A stretch of 64,000 nt of DNA from Rhizobium sp. WYCCWR10014 (GTDB taxonomy: Bacteria; Pseudomonadota; Alphaproteobacteria; Rhizobiales; Rhizobiaceae): assembly GCF_001657485.1 (NCBI RefSeq), contig NZ_LXFU01000027.1, positions 258,360 through 322,359 on the forward strand, given 5' to 3'. Positions within the stretch are counted from its first letter, which is position 1, and each line of letters starts with the position of its first letter. A program made the position numbers and the translations under genes. This document shows, piece by piece, positions 1 through 9,408 of this stretch. Under the pieces are notes generated by a model that saw nothing but the letters and a program-made list of their open reading frames with translations, searched no databases and was not told the origin of the DNA.

Positions 1-22
1 CCGGCTGACGGATAATATCAGA

Positions 23-298
23 TCAGCCGTTGACGGCGTCCTTCAGGCCCTTGCCGGGCGTGAATTTCGGCACGTTGCGAGCCGGAATGTCTACTTCAGC
101 GCCCGTCGACGGGTTACGGCCCTTCGTTGCGGCACGATGAGAAACGGTGAAGCTGCCGAAACCCGCGAGGCGAATGTCGCCCTTGTTCTTGAGTTCAGCC
201 TGGACAACGTCGAAAACCGCGTCAACAGCGGAAGCCGCGTCAGACTTCGTCAGTCCTGCCTTTTCGGCTACTGCGGACACGAGTTCATTCTTGTTCAT
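23..298 (-). CDS. hupB: DNA-binding protein HU
   Basis: A 91-residue histone-like nucleoid protein that binds and bends DNA without strong sequence preference. The full HU fold is visible: N-terminal helices from MNKNELVSAVAEKAGLTKSD, then the DNA-gripping arm GRNPSTGAEVDIPARNVPKF around residues 61-80 and a C-terminal helix ending KDAVNG. Length is typical of the family. The arm differs from the IHF-alpha copy at 59.4 kb. It lies downstream of lon on the same strand but is separated by a strong terminator (432-462), so it probably has its own promoter in 299-430. The lon-hupB neighbourhood is common in bacteria. Confidence 0.96.
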   Translation of the reverse strand: MNKNELVSAVAEKAGLTKSDAASAVDAVFDVVQAELKNKGDIRLAGFGSFTVSHRAATKGRNPSTGAEVDIPARNVPKFTPGKGLKDAVNG

Positions 299-431
299 GT
301 TTCCACCCCTTTCTAAATGGTATGAAACGACTCAAAAGTAAGCTAGGCGCAGAATAGGTTTCATCAGGCCCGCCGAAAACCCAAAAGCCCTGCAAATCAA
401 GGAAAAGCAAGCGTCTACATGACGTTTTCAC

Positions 432-462
432 AAAAAAGGCTGGCGTTTCCGCCAGCCTTTTT
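432..462 (-). terminator. Intrinsic terminator of lon
   Basis: An 11-bp stem (435-445 with 450-460) closes a 4-base loop. It is followed on the minus strand by a run of T. The run of A/T on both sides means it could also work in the other direction, but only lon reads into it. Confidence 0.85.
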
Positions 463-504
463 CCGTGTTTTGCCCCAATGGGGCATAAATGTGGCAAAGG
501 CCAC

Positions 505-2922
505 TCAATGCGCTATGGTTGCGCCTGTCTCATCGAGGCCTTCGACCGTTGCGATGACGGGCGTTTCTACCGTGCCGTCCCATTCGATCGGCTCCGGTCG
601 CCGGATCAGCGCATGCTTGATCACCTCGCCCATGCGGGATACCGGGATGATCTCCATGTTGTTCTTCACGTTGTCAGGAATCTCCGCCAAGTCCTTGGCG
701 TTTTCCTCCGGAATCAGCACCTTCTTGATGCCGCCGCGAAGCGCTGCGAGCAGCTTTTCCTTGAGACCGCCGATCGGCAGCACACGGCCGCGAAGGGTGA
801 TTTCACCGGTCATGGCCACATGCCTGTCCACCGGGATGCCGGTCATGATCGAGACGATCGCGGTTGCCATGGCGACGCCGGCCGAGGGGCCATCCTTCGG
901 CGTCGCGCCTTCCGGCACGTGCACGTGGATGTCGCTCTTGTCGAAGCGCGGCGGCTCGATGCCGAAATCGACGGCGCGCGAGCGGACATAGGAGGCCGCT
1001 GCCGAAATCGATTCCTTCATGACTTCCTTCAGATTGCCGGTGACCGTCATGCGGCCCTTGCCCGGCATCATCACGCCTTCGATGGTCAGCAGCTCGCCAC
1101 CGACTTCCGTCCAGGCAAGACCGGTCACGACGCCGACCTGATCCTCGCCCTCGGCTTCGCCATGGCGGAAGCGCGGGACGCCCAGATAGTCGGAGATGTT
1201 GGCCGCCGTCACATGAACGGCCTTCGTCTTGCCCTTGATGATCTCGGTGACCGCCTTGCGGGCGAGTTTCATCAATTCGCGTTCGAAGTTGCGGACGCCG
1301 GCTTCGCGGGTGTACTGCTGGCTGATCGCCATCAGGGCGTCGTCGCTGACCGAGAATTCTTCCGGCTGCAACGCATGTTCCTTGATGGCCTTCGGCAGCA
1401 GGTGCCGCTTGGCGATTTCGCGCTTTTCATCCTCGGTGTAGCCGGCGATACGGATGATCTCCATGCGGTCCATCAGAGGCGCAGGAATATTCAGCGTATT
1501 CGCCGTCGTAATGAACATCACATCCGACAGGTCGTATTCGACTTCCAGATAGTGGTCCATGAAGGTCATGTTCTGGGCCGGATCGAGCACTTCGAGCAGG
1601 GCCGAGGACGGATCGCCGCGATAGTCCTGGCCTAGCTTGTCGATCTCGTCGAGCAGGAAGAGCGGGTTGGACTTCTTCGCCTTCTTCATCGACTGAATGA
1701 CCTTGCCGGGCATCGAGCCGATATAAGTGCGGCGGTGACCGCGGATTTCGGCTTCGTCACGAACGCCGCCAAGCGCCATACGGACATACTCACGGCCGGT
1801 CGCCTTGGCGATCGACTGGGCGAGCGAGGTCTTGCCGACGCCCGGAGGACCGACGAGGCAGAGGATCGGGCCCTTGATCTTGGTGGCACGGGCCTGCACG
1901 GCCAGATATTCGACGATGCGCTCCTTGACCTTGTCGAGACCGAAGTGATCGGCTTCGAGGATCTTCTCGGCATTGTTGAGATCGGCCTTGATCTTCGACT
2001 TCTTGCCCCAGGGAATGCCGAGCAGCCAGTCCAGATAATTGCGCACAACGGTGGCTTCCGCCGACATCGGGCTCATCTGGCGCAGCTTCTTCAGTTCCGC
2101 ATCGGCCTTTTCACGGGCTTCCTTGGACAGCTTGGTCTTGGAGATGCGCTCTTCCAGTTCGCTCATCTCGTCGCGGCCTTCCTCGCCGTCGCCGAGTTCC
2201 TTCTGGATCGCCTTCATCTGTTCATTGAGGTAATACTCGCGCTGGGTCTTCTCCATCTGGCGCTTGACGCGCGAGCGGATGCGCTTTTCGACCTGCAGAA
2301 CCGAGATCTCGCCTTCCATGAAGCCGAGGGCCTTTTCGAGGCGCTGCTTGACGCTGGTGGTCTCCAGCATCTCCTGCTTCTCGGTGATCTTGATCGACAG
2401 ATGCGAAGCGACCGTATCGGCGAGCTTGGAATAGTCGTCGATCTGGCTGGCGGCGCCGACCACTTCGGGCGAAATCTTCTTGTTGAGCTTTACGTAGCTC
2501 TCGAATTCGGAGACGACCGAACGCGACAGCGCTTCCAGTTCGACCGGATCGTCATGCGGCTCCTCGAGCACATGGCCGAGCGCCTCATAGAAATCCTCGC
2601 GGCTGGTATAGGTGTCGATCTCGGCGCGGGCGCGGCCTTCGACCAGAACCTTCACGGTGCCGTCGGGCAGCTTCAAGAGCTGCAGCACGTTCGCCACGGT
2701 GCCGACATTGTGGATCGCGGAAGGATCCGGATCGTCGTCGCTGGCGTTGATCTGCGTCACCAGCATGATCTGCTTGTCGGAACCCATGACCTCTTCGAGC
2801 GCACGGATCGACTTTTCCCGTCCGACGAACAGCGGCACGATCATATGCGGGAAAACCACGATGTCGCGCAGGGGCAGAACAGGGTAGGCAGTGCTGCTCG
2901 CTACAGACGTTTTCTTCGTCAT
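505..2922 (-). CDS. lon: ATP-dependent protease Lon
   Basis: An 805-residue cytoplasmic AAA+ serine protease that degrades misfolded and regulatory proteins. Domains in order: the N-terminal substrate-binding LON domain (about residues 12-210), a coiled-coil linker, the AAA module with Walker A GPPGVGKTS near residue 355 and Walker B LFLLDEIDKL near 420, and the C-terminal protease domain with the catalytic serine in DGPSAGVAMA and the lysine in GGLKEKLLAA. Length matches the family (about 780-810). It is followed by hupB in the same orientation after a terminator. A heat-shock-like promoter and a short palindrome lie upstream, consistent with stress induction. Confidence 0.98.
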   Translation of the reverse strand: MTKKTSVASSTAYPVLPLRDIVVFPHMIVPLFVGREKSIRALEEVMGSDKQIMLVTQINASDDDPDPSAIHNVGTVANVLQLLKLPDGTVKVLVEGRARAEIDTYTSREDFYEALGHVLEEPHDDPVELEALSRSVVSEFESYVKLNKKISPEVVGAASQIDDYSKLADTVASHLSIKITEKQEMLETTSVKQRLEKALGFMEGEISVLQVEKRIRSRVKRQMEKTQREYYLNEQMKAIQKELGDGEEGRDEMSELEERISKTKLSKEAREKADAELKKLRQMSPMSAEATVVRNYLDWLLGIPWGKKSKIKADLNNAEKILEADHFGLDKVKERIVEYLAVQARATKIKGPILCLVGPPGVGKTSLAQSIAKATGREYVRMALGGVRDEAEIRGHRRTYIGSMPGKVIQSMKKAKKSNPLFLLDEIDKLGQDYRGDPSSALLEVLDPAQNMTFMDHYLEVEYDLSDVMFITTANTLNIPAPLMDRMEIIRIAGYTEDEKREIAKRHLLPKAIKEHALQPEEFSVSDDALMAISQQYTREAGVRNFERELMKLARKAVTEIIKGKTKAVHVTAANISDYLGVPRFRHGEAEGEDQVGVVTGLAWTEVGGELLTIEGVMMPGKGRMTVTGNLKEVMKESISAAASYVRSRAVDFGIEPPRFDKSDIHVHVPEGATPKDGPSAGVAMATAIVSIMTGIPVDRHVAMTGEITLRGRVLPIGGLKEKLLAALRGGIKKVLIPEENAKDLAEIPDNVKNNMEIIPVSRMGEVIKHALIRRPEPIEWDGTVETPVIATVEGLDETGATIAH

Positions 2923-2987
2923 TTTATGTCCTTTCCATCGTCCCGTTGCCGGGCTCTCTGCACGGCCGCTTGGGACCGGCCGGCACT

Positions 2988-3005
2988 CACTTGTTGCTAC
3001 AAGTG
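2988..3005. promoter_or_regulatory. Palindrome upstream of lon
   Basis: A perfect 7-bp inverted repeat, CACTTGT and ACAAGTG around TGCT, lies 66-83 bases upstream of the lon start. It overlaps the -10 end of the candidate heat-shock promoter, so it could be an operator or shape the 5' end of the transcript. No binding protein can be named. Confidence 0.35.
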
Positions 3006-3029
3006 GAGGTTCTAACTACGCTTTTCAAG
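3004..3029 (-). promoter_or_regulatory. Possible sigma-32-type promoter of lon
   Basis: On the minus strand a CTTGAA -35-like hexamer (3024-3029) is followed 14 bases later by CCTCCA (3004-3009). The -35 core CTTG is characteristic of RpoH promoters. The -10 fits the enteric form loosely and the alpha-proteobacterial form poorly. The remainder of the 2923-3322 gap holds only the clpX terminator. Confidence 0.35.
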
Positions 3030-3269
3030 CCACGCTAACGCCCGCGTCCCTCGGATGTGACAGCTTTATTACAACGGAACGCCAACACTATGAAACGCGT
3101 GGCTGGACCGGCGCTGACCACTTCCGACCCGGCTAAAATACAAACGCCAGCAATAGGCTTACGGAATCACGGCATCATTGCCAAGCACTACCCCTTGCGC
3201 AACATCGGCAAAGGCAACTCCGGTTCCCACGGGCAAATACTAACAGCGCTTGGCATGGTTTTTCAAATA

Positions 3270-3297
3270 GAAAGGGGCCTGCCTATGGCAAGCCCCC
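3270..3297 (-). terminator. Intrinsic terminator of clpX
   Basis: A 10-bp stem with one wobble pair (3274-3283 with 3287-3296) and a three-base loop is followed on the minus strand by a T-rich tail. It starts about 25 bases past the clpX stop codon. Confidence 0.75.
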
Positions 3298-3322
3298 AAA
3301 ATAATCACACGAAAGCCCAAGC

Positions 3323-4600
3323 TCACGCCGAAGCGTTGGCCTTTTCTTCCTGCCGGTCGGCATAGATGTAAAGCGGACGGGCCGAACCGCGCACCACTTC
3401 CTCGGAGATGACGACCTCGCGCACGCCTTCCAGCGTCGGCAGTTCGAACATGGTGTCGAGCAGGATCTTCTCCATGATCGAGCGAAGGCCGCGAGCGCCG
3501 GTCTTGCGTACGATCGCCTTGCGGGCGATTTCGCGCAGAGCGTCCTCGTGGAAGTTCAGTTCCACGTCTTCCATCTCGAACAGCCGCTGATACTGCTTGA
3601 TCAGCGCGTTCTTCGGCTCGGACAGGATCTGGATCAGCGCGTCCTCATCGAGGTCCTCGAGCGTCGCCAGAACCGGCAGACGGCCGATGAACTCGGGGAT
3701 AAGGCCGAACTTGACCAGGTCTTCCGGCTCCAGTTCCCGCAGGACCTCGCCGACGCGGCGGTCATCCTGCGATTTGACAGAGGCGCCGAAGCCGATCGAG
3801 GTCTTCTCGCCACGAGCAGAGATGATCTTGTCGAGGCCGGCAAAAGCGCCGCCGCAGATGAACAGGATGTTCGTCGTGTCGACCTGCAGGAATTCCTGCT
3901 GCGGGTGCTTGCGGCCGCCCTGCGGCGGAACGGAAGCGACCGTGCCTTCCATGATCTTCAGCAGCGCCTGCTGCACGCCCTCGCCCGAGACGTCGCGAGT
4001 GATCGACGGATTGTCGGACTTGCGCGAAATCTTGTCGACTTCGTCGATGTAGACGATGCCGCGCTGCGCACGCTCGACGTTGTAGTCGGCCGACTGCAGC
4101 AGCTTCAGGATGATGTTTTCGACATCCTCGCCGACATAACCGGCCTCTGTCAGCGTCGTCGCATCAGCCATGGTGAAGGGAACGTCGATGATGCGGGCGA
4201 GGGTCTGGGCAAGATAGGTCTTGCCGCAGCCGGTCGGGCCGACGAGCATGATGTTCGACTTCGCCAGCTCGACTTCGCCGTTTTTGGAGGCGTGCGCCAG
4301 GCGCTTGTAATGGTTGTGAACGGCAACCGACAGGATCTTCTTCGCCTGCCGCTGGCCGATGACATATTCGTCGAGGACCTTGATGATGTCCTGGGGCGTC
4401 GGAACGCCGTCGCGGGACTTGACCATCGAGGACTTGTTCTCCTCGCGGATGATGTCCATGCACAATTCGACGCATTCATCGCAGATGAAGACGGTCGGTC
4501 CGGCAATCAGTTTCCGGACTTCGTGCTGGCTCTTTCCGCAGAACGAACAATAGAGAGTGTTCTTGGAGTCGCCGCCGTTGCTGCCGCTGACCTTGCTCAT
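3323..4600 (-). CDS. clpX: ATP-dependent Clp protease ATP-binding subunit ClpX
   Basis: A 425-residue AAA+ unfoldase that recognises tagged substrates and threads them into ClpP. The N-terminal zinc-binding domain has four cysteines (CSFC near residue 18 and CDEC near 40). Then come Walker [13 protein letters not shown], the pore loop GYVGEDVE, Walker [10 protein letters not shown] and the ClpX C-terminal small domain. The length is standard. It lies just downstream of clpP on the same strand, separated by 302 bases, so it may be transcribed with clpP or from its own promoter; in caulobacters and rhizobia the ClpXP pair controls cell-cycle regulators. Confidence 0.98.
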   Translation of the reverse strand: MSKVSGSNGGDSKNTLYCSFCGKSQHEVRKLIAGPTVFICDECVELCMDIIREENKSSMVKSRDGVPTPQDIIKVLDEYVIGQRQAKKILSVAVHNHYKRLAHASKNGEVELAKSNIMLVGPTGCGKTYLAQTLARIIDVPFTMADATTLTEAGYVGEDVENIILKLLQSADYNVERAQRGIVYIDEVDKISRKSDNPSITRDVSGEGVQQALLKIMEGTVASVPPQGGRKHPQQEFLQVDTTNILFICGGAFAGLDKIISARGEKTSIGFGASVKSQDDRRVGEVLRELEPEDLVKFGLIPEFIGRLPVLATLEDLDEDALIQILSEPKNALIKQYQRLFEMEDVELNFHEDALREIARKAIVRKTGARGLRSIMEKILLDTMFELPTLEGVREVVISEEVVRGSARPLYIYADRQEEKANASA

Positions 4601-4902
4601 ATCATTTTCCTTCCAGCACGCCGCATTTCAAGGCGAAATCGCGGTCCACTCTATCAGCTCCTGGCGGCACTCCGTTTCCGGAGCCTTTGCCGAGAAGGGC
4701 TTCAGGGGCTACGAACCGGGGCCAACCAATCATGTCCTGGTCCCGGCGGCAACGAATTCCCCTTCGAATGCCAATGCTATGTCATAAAAATTCAACATAG
4801 CATTAATAGCTACTATTAGCGTCTTCGTCGCCGTATGAAAGCCCTTGTTCAATCACAATTGGGATAGAACTGTGGCGACAAAAACACCATCCCTATTAAT
4901 TA
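4601..4902. other. clpP-clpX intergenic region
   Basis: 302 bases between the clpP stop and the clpX start. It is AT-rich near 4790-4820, with a small palindrome (AATAG and CTATT at 4805-4817). I see no convincing terminator, RNA gene or additional reading frame. It presumably carries the clpX promoter. Confidence 0.5.
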
Positions 4903-5532
4903 CTAGGCCTGTTCGCCTTCCATTTCGAGGCGCGACGTCAGAACCTTGTCGATCACGCCCCAGCTCTGGGCTTCGTCCGCATCCATGAAATGGTCACGAT
5001 CGAGCGTCTTTTCAACTTCCTCGTAGGTGCGGCCGGTGTGCTTGACATAGACCTCGTTCAGGCGGCGCTTCATTTTGAGGATGTCACGGGCGTGCCGCTC
5101 GATGTCCGAAGCCTGGCCCTGGAAGCCGCCCGAGGGCTGGTGCACCATGATGCGGGAATTCGGCGTGGCAAAGCGCATGTCCTTGTGGCCGGCAGCCAGC
5201 AGCAGCGAGCCCATGGATGCGGCCTGGCCGATGCAGAGCGTCGAAACCGCAGGCTTGATGAACTGCATCGTATCGTAGATCGCCATGCCGGCGGTGACGA
5301 CGCCACCGGGCGAATTAATATAGAGGGCGATTTCCTTCTTCGGGTTTTCGGCCTCGAGGAAAAGCAGCTGGGCGCAGACGAGCGTCGCCATATGGTCCTC
5401 GACGGCACCTGTCAGGAAGATGATGCGTTCTTTCAACAGGCGCGAATAGATGTCGTAGGAGCGTTCACCGCGGTTGGTCTGTTCCACGACCATCGGAATG
5501 AGGGCCATTGCGGTATCGACTGGGTTTCTCAT
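4903..5532 (-). CDS. clpP: ATP-dependent Clp protease proteolytic subunit ClpP
   Basis: A 209-residue serine peptidase that forms the double-heptamer chamber used by ClpX and ClpA. The catalytic triad is readable: serine in [11 protein letters not shown] near residue 105, histidine in IMVHQPSGG near 130, and aspartate in the [13 protein letters not shown] block near 180. Length is normal. It precedes clpX in the same direction. A well-matched alpha-proteobacterial heat-shock promoter sits 65-93 bases upstream of the start. Confidence 0.98.
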   Translation of the reverse strand: MRNPVDTAMALIPMVVEQTNRGERSYDIYSRLLKERIIFLTGAVEDHMATLVCAQLLFLEAENPKKEIALYINSPGGVVTAGMAIYDTMQFIKPAVSTLCIGQAASMGSLLLAAGHKDMRFATPNSRIMVHQPSGGFQGQASDIERHARDILKMKRRLNEVYVKHTGRTYEEVEKTLDRDHFMDADEAQSWGVIDKVLTSRLEMEGEQA

Positions 5533-5596
5533 GTGCGTCCTTTGTCAACGTCTCGCCGGCAGGCGCCGGGAATCAAAGAAAAATGTCTTACCCCTA

Positions 5597-5625
5597 CATA
5601 GAGTGTCCCGGCCCTCCTCTTCAAG
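5597..5625 (-). promoter_or_regulatory. Predicted RpoH (sigma-32) promoter of clpP
   Basis: On the minus strand CTTGAA (5620-5625) is followed after 17 bases by TCTATGTAGG, which matches the alpha-proteobacterial RpoH -10 pattern CYTATNTNNG at all but the first fixed position. ClpP is a classical heat-shock gene, which fits. The spacing and match are read directly; function is inferred. Confidence 0.55.
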
Positions 5626-5684
5626 ACACGCATGAGGATAACGTTAAGAAGGCGGGCCAAGGCAGCAAAGCCCCTTCTTTTCAT

Positions 5685-5712
5685 GCATGTCGTTATCCCG
5701 GAACCGCTGCAT
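5685..5712. repeat. Degenerate RIME fragment
   Basis: This stretch matches the middle of the three fuller RIME copies (GCATGTCGTTATC, then AACCGCTGCA) but both flanking palindrome arms are missing. It lies in the 417-base clpP / diguanylate cyclase divergent gap. It looks like a decayed or partial copy. Confidence 0.5.
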
Positions 5713-5949
5713 TGAGCCTCTTTCCCCCAAACGCCTGTTAACGGCGAGCCCTTGGTACGGTCTCCCCCGGCTTTTCTCCATGACAGGATGAAGGAAGGCT
5801 TACTCTATTCGACTGTTCTCATACACGTTTACCCGACGGAAAGCCTACCGGCAGATATCGGCCTAAAACAATACCGCAGCGCAGCGACATTAAGGAAGTG
5901 GCGAGCTTCCTCGGCAAGGATGCGAACTGACAGACAAGGGGTTGCTGCC

Positions 5950-7203
5950 GTGTTCAATTTCGCTACAGGTCTCGCCATCTGGTGTTCCGAGGCCATGACG
6001 CTCGCTTTGGTGCTGTTCGTCGCCTGGCGCCACAACGTCAGGAACGAGGCCTATCTCTATTGGGGCTTGGGCTTCCTCCTGACCGGCATCGGCTTTGCAA
6101 TGGTCGCGCTGCGCGGCGAAATCCCCAGCGTGCTTTCCATAGAGGCGGGCAATGCCATCGCCCTGCTCGGCCAGAGCGCCTGGGTGGCTGGTTTTCTGGC
6201 ACTCGACCGCAAGAGGATCGAATGGTGGGCACTGCTGCCGCCGGCAATCTGGCTCGCCGGTGTCTTCCTGCCCTGGGTCAACAGCGATTATTCAAACCGG
6301 GTGGTGCTCTACAACCTTGCTTCAGCGACGGGTGCGACGGCACTCGCCATGGCGGTCGCCGCCGGCGACATGCGCCGTGAGCGTACCCGCATCAGGCTGA
6401 TGGGCGTGTTCATCATCCAGGGCTGCCTGTGCTTCGGCTCGGCGCTGACGATGGCGCTGACGATGCCAAGCGATATCGAGGCGACCAATCTCGGCGGCGC
6501 CTCCGCCATGGCCAGCGCCTTCCTGCTGACCATCGCCTTCGCGTTCACCTGCCGGCTGATCATGGAGCGCTCCGAACGGCACCTGCGTGCCCTCACCCTG
6601 ACCGACTCGCTGACCGGCGTGCTCAACCGCCGCGGCCTGCTCGGCTATTTCGACGGCATCCAGGAAAGAGCTCATGACGAGCAGCGCCAGGTTGCGGTGA
6701 TCCTTTTCGATCTCGACCATTTCAAGCGTGTCAACGACCGTTTCGGCCACCAGTCCGGCGATGCCGTGCTGACCGCCTTCGCGCGCATGGCCCGCCAGTA
6801 TATTCCGAACAACATCTTCGGCCGCATGGGCGGCGAGGAATTCGCCGCATTCGCCGCCGTCGCGGACCAGACGGAAGCCGAGGCGATCGCCGAAGCGATC
6901 CGCACCGAATTCTGCCGCCTTCCCGTCAGCACCGGCGAAGCGATCGTTCCGGTCACCGTCAGCATCGGCATCGCGCTCGCCTCCTCTATCGAAGCCAATA
7001 TCGACAAGCTGATCTCGGCCGCCGACCGGGCGCTCTATGCAGCGAAGGCCGCCGGCCGCAACTGCACGGTGACCTTCGGCGAAGCGGAGGCCGCAGCCCC
7101 TGCACCAGCCACGCCGAGCAGCACTGCCGGCGAACTCGTGCCAACGGTCGACGACCAGGTCGAAGCGCTGCGACGCATGGGTACCCTGTCACGGGCCGGG
7201 TAG
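5950..7203 (+). CDS. Membrane diguanylate cyclase (GGDEF)
   Basis: About 417 residues from a GTG start. I chose this start because AAGGGG (5936-5941) lies 8 bases upstream and the membrane part begins immediately after it; an upstream in-frame ATG at 5752 lacks these features. The N-terminal ~200 residues contain about six hydrophobic segments, followed by a GGDEF domain with DLDHFKRVNDRFGHQSGD and active-site RMGGEEF. This should make c-di-GMP from two GTP. The residues where the inhibitory RxxD I-site would sit read IPNN, so product inhibition at that site is unlikely. The membrane half may sense a ligand but I do not recognise it. It is followed by the P450 gene after 58 bases. Confidence 0.9.
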   Translation: MFNFATGLAIWCSEAMTLALVLFVAWRHNVRNEAYLYWGLGFLLTGIGFAMVALRGEIPSVLSIEAGNAIALLGQSAWVAGFLALDRKRIEWWALLPPAIWLAGVFLPWVNSDYSNRVVLYNLASATGATALAMAVAAGDMRRERTRIRLMGVFIIQGCLCFGSALTMALTMPSDIEATNLGGASAMASAFLLTIAFAFTCRLIMERSERHLRALTLTDSLTGVLNRRGLLGYFDGIQERAHDEQRQVAVILFDLDHFKRVNDRFGHQSGDAVLTAFARMARQYIPNNIFGRMGGEEFAAFAAVADQTEAEAIAEAIRTEFCRLPVSTGEAIVPVTVSIGIALASSIEANIDKLISAADRALYAAKAAGRNCTVTFGEAEAAAPAPATPSSTAGELVPTVDDQVEALRRMGTLSRAG

Positions 7204-7261
7204 TCCGGGATCCTCTCCCTACATCTTTCCGAGGTCCGGCAAATCCGCTAAGGCTCGGGTC

Positions 7262-8506
7262 ATGATGATCCCATCCTTTCTCTCGATCGACCGCACCAAC
7301 CGTCATGTCTCGCTGGACGGCCGCAACCCGGCCTTCTACGGCGACCCGAATGCCGTCTATGCCGCACTTCACGCCCATTGCCCGACCTTCTACTGGAGCG
7401 AGCAAAAGCAGTGGTTCTTTACGGGTTACGACTATGTGAACGGACTGCTGCGCGACCGGCGCTTCGGTCGGCAGATCCTGCATATCGCCAGCCGCGAGGA
7501 GCTCGGCCTTGCCGAGCCGATGCCGCATCTTGCCAGTTTCGATCTCTCTGAACGTTATTCGCTGCTCGAACTCGAGCCGCCGGAGCACACGCGGCTGCGC
7601 ACGCTCGTCAACCGCGCCTTCGTCTCCCGCCATGTCGAGAAGATGAAGCCGGAACTTGCCGAACTCGCCAACCGGCTGATCGACGGTTTCGCGGAGAAGC
7701 GCGAGGTCGAGTTGCTCTCGGCCTTTGCCGACATCATCCCGGTGACGATGATTGCCCGGATGATCGGCATTCCCGAAGAGATGGGACCGCAACTGCTTGC
7801 CTGGTCGCACGCCTATGTCCGCATGTACATGTTCGGCCGCACGCGCGAGCAGGAGGAAGAGGCCGAACAAGCGGCGAAGGAATTTTCCGACTACGTCAAA
7901 ACGGTCATCAGAGAACGTCGCGCCGAACCACGCGACGACCTGCTGACCCACATGATCCATACCGAGCACAAGGGCCAGTATCTGACCGAGGAGGAGCTCG
8001 TGTCGACGACGATCGTGCTGCTCAATGCCGGGCACGAGGCGACCGTGCACCAGATCGGTAATTCCGTGCGCACCATCCTCGACAGCGGCTGCGATCCGGC
8101 GGAACTCTTCGGGGACGAGGCGACGACAGAGCGCACCGTCGAGGAAACCCTGCGCATCTGCGCGCCGGTCCACATCTTCCAGCGCTGGGCCCTGGAGCCT
8201 GCCGAAATCGACGGCGTCTCCTTCAAGCGCGGCGACAAGGTCAGCCTCATCCTTGCTGCCGCCAATCTAGACCCTGCAAAATTCACCGATCCCCTCACCT
8301 TCAAGCCCGACCGCAACGAGGCGGCAAACCTCTCCTTCGGCGCCGGCATCCATTTCTGCATCGGCGCGCCGCTGGCGCGGCTGGAGCTCAACGTCGTGCT
8401 GCCGATCCTGTTCGAGCGGCTGGCCGGCCTGAGGCTGGCGAAGACGCCGGTGGTCAAGGATGTCTACCATTTCCACGGGCTGGACCGGCTGGATCTGCAA
8501 TGGTGA
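7262..8506 (+). CDS. Cytochrome P450
   Basis: A 414-residue soluble heme-thiolate monooxygenase of the bacterial class I type. Hallmarks: the I-helix oxygen-activating motif LNAGHEATVHQ, the K-helix ExxR motif in EETLRICAP, and the heme-binding loop FGAGIHFCIGAPLAR with the cysteine ligand. There is no membrane anchor or fused reductase, so it needs separate ferredoxin and reductase partners, none of which is adjacent. The substrate cannot be predicted. It converges on pstB with a RIME element between them. Confidence 0.95.
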   Translation: MMIPSFLSIDRTNRHVSLDGRNPAFYGDPNAVYAALHAHCPTFYWSEQKQWFFTGYDYVNGLLRDRRFGRQILHIASREELGLAEPMPHLASFDLSERYSLLELEPPEHTRLRTLVNRAFVSRHVEKMKPELAELANRLIDGFAEKREVELLSAFADIIPVTMIARMIGIPEEMGPQLLAWSHAYVRMYMFGRTREQEEEAEQAAKEFSDYVKTVIRERRAEPRDDLLTHMIHTEHKGQYLTEEELVSTTIVLLNAGHEATVHQIGNSVRTILDSGCDPAELFGDEATTERTVEETLRICAPVHIFQRWALEPAEIDGVSFKRGDKVSLILAAANLDPAKFTDPLTFKPDRNEAANLSFGAGIHFCIGAPLARLELNVVLPILFERLAGLRLAKTPVVKDVYHFHGLDRLDLQW

Positions 8507-8514
8507 TCCACCCC

Positions 8515-8595
8515 TAAAGCGCGTTGCGCTTCAGGTTTTATGTCAACGCGTGTCGTTATCGCAAAACCGCTGCACACTTTTGCGCGACATGCTTT
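8515..8595. repeat. RIME element, copy A (short)
   Basis: An 81-base version of the palindromic intergenic element, starting TAAAGCGCG and ending GCGCGACATGCTTT. Compared with the copies at 28.6 and 58.3 kb it lacks about 25 bases of the first palindrome. It lies between the convergent P450 and pstB genes and may act as a transcript 3' end. Confidence 0.8.
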
Positions 8596-8601
8596 GGCGG
8601 A

Positions 8602-9408
8602 TCAACCGTAACGGCCGGTGATGTAGTCTTCCGTGCGCTTGACCTTCGGCGACTGGAAAATCTCAGCGGTCGGGCCGTATTCCACCAGTTCGCCCAGATA
8701 CATGAACGCCGTGTTGTCGGAGATGCGACTTGCCTGCTGCATGTTGTGGGTGACGATGACGATGGTGAAATCCGTCTTCAGCCGGGCGACCAGCTCTTCC
8801 ACCTTGGCAGTCGAGATCGGGTCGAGGGCGGAGGTCGGCTCGTCGAGCAGAAGCACCTCGGGACGAAGTGCTACGGCACGCGCGATGCAGAGACGCTGCT
8901 GCTGACCGCCGGAAAGGCCGAGGCCACTGCCCTTCAGCTTGTCCTTGACCTCGTCCCAGAGCGCTGCCGCGCGCAGCGCCTGCTCGACGCGGAGGTCCAT
9001 CTCGGCCTTGGAGATGCGCTCGTGGTGACGGATACCGTAGGCGATATTGTCGTAGATCGACATCGGGAACGGCACCGGCTTTTGGAAGACCATGCCGACG
9101 CGGGCGCGCAGTTCGTTCATCGAATAGCCGGGGTCGAGGATGTTCTGGCCGTCGAGCGTGACGGAGCCGGTGGCACGCATCTTCGGGTAGAGCATGTAGA
9201 TGCGGTTCAGGATGCGCAGCAGCGTGGACTTGCCGCAGCCGGACGGGCCGATGAGGGCCGAGACCTGACGCTCGGGAAAGCTCAGAGTGACGTCGCGGAT
9301 CGCGTGGGCATCGCCGTAGTAGAAGTTGACGCCGGTCAGCGCCATCTTGTCGACTCTTGTGGCCAGGTGGGCGGGACGAGGTTCGAAGGCTTTGTTCTCA
9401 AGCATCAT
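8602..9408 (-). CDS. pstB: Phosphate ABC transporter ATP-binding protein PstB
   Basis: A 268-residue ATPase that powers high-affinity phosphate uptake. Walker [10 protein letters not shown], signature [14 protein letters not shown] and Walker [13 protein letters not shown] are all intact. I start it at the ATG at 9408 ([10 protein letters not shown]), which overlaps the pstA stop in an ATGA arrangement; a longer upstream reading would run inside pstA. It is the last gene of pstSCAB. The usual phoU and phoB do not follow. Confidence 0.96.
   Translation of the reverse strand: MMLENKAFEPRPAHLATRVDKMALTGVNFYYGDAHAIRDVTLSFPERQVSALIGPSGCGKSTLLRILNRIYMLYPKMRATGSVTLDGQNILDPGYSMNELRARVGMVFQKPVPFPMSIYDNIAYGIRHHERISKAEMDLRVEQALRAAALWDEVKDKLKGSGLGLSGGQQQRLCIARAVALRPEVLLLDEPTSALDPISTAKVEELVARLKTDFTIVIVTHNMQQASRISDNTAFMYLGELVEYGPTAEIFQSPKVKRTEDYITGRYG

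Noticed and set aside
478..1635. Long plus-strand open frame opposite lon
   Set aside because: Histidine/arginine/aspartate-rich shadow of the lon coding strand; typical artefact of high-GC codon bias. The same applies to other long antisense frames in the window.
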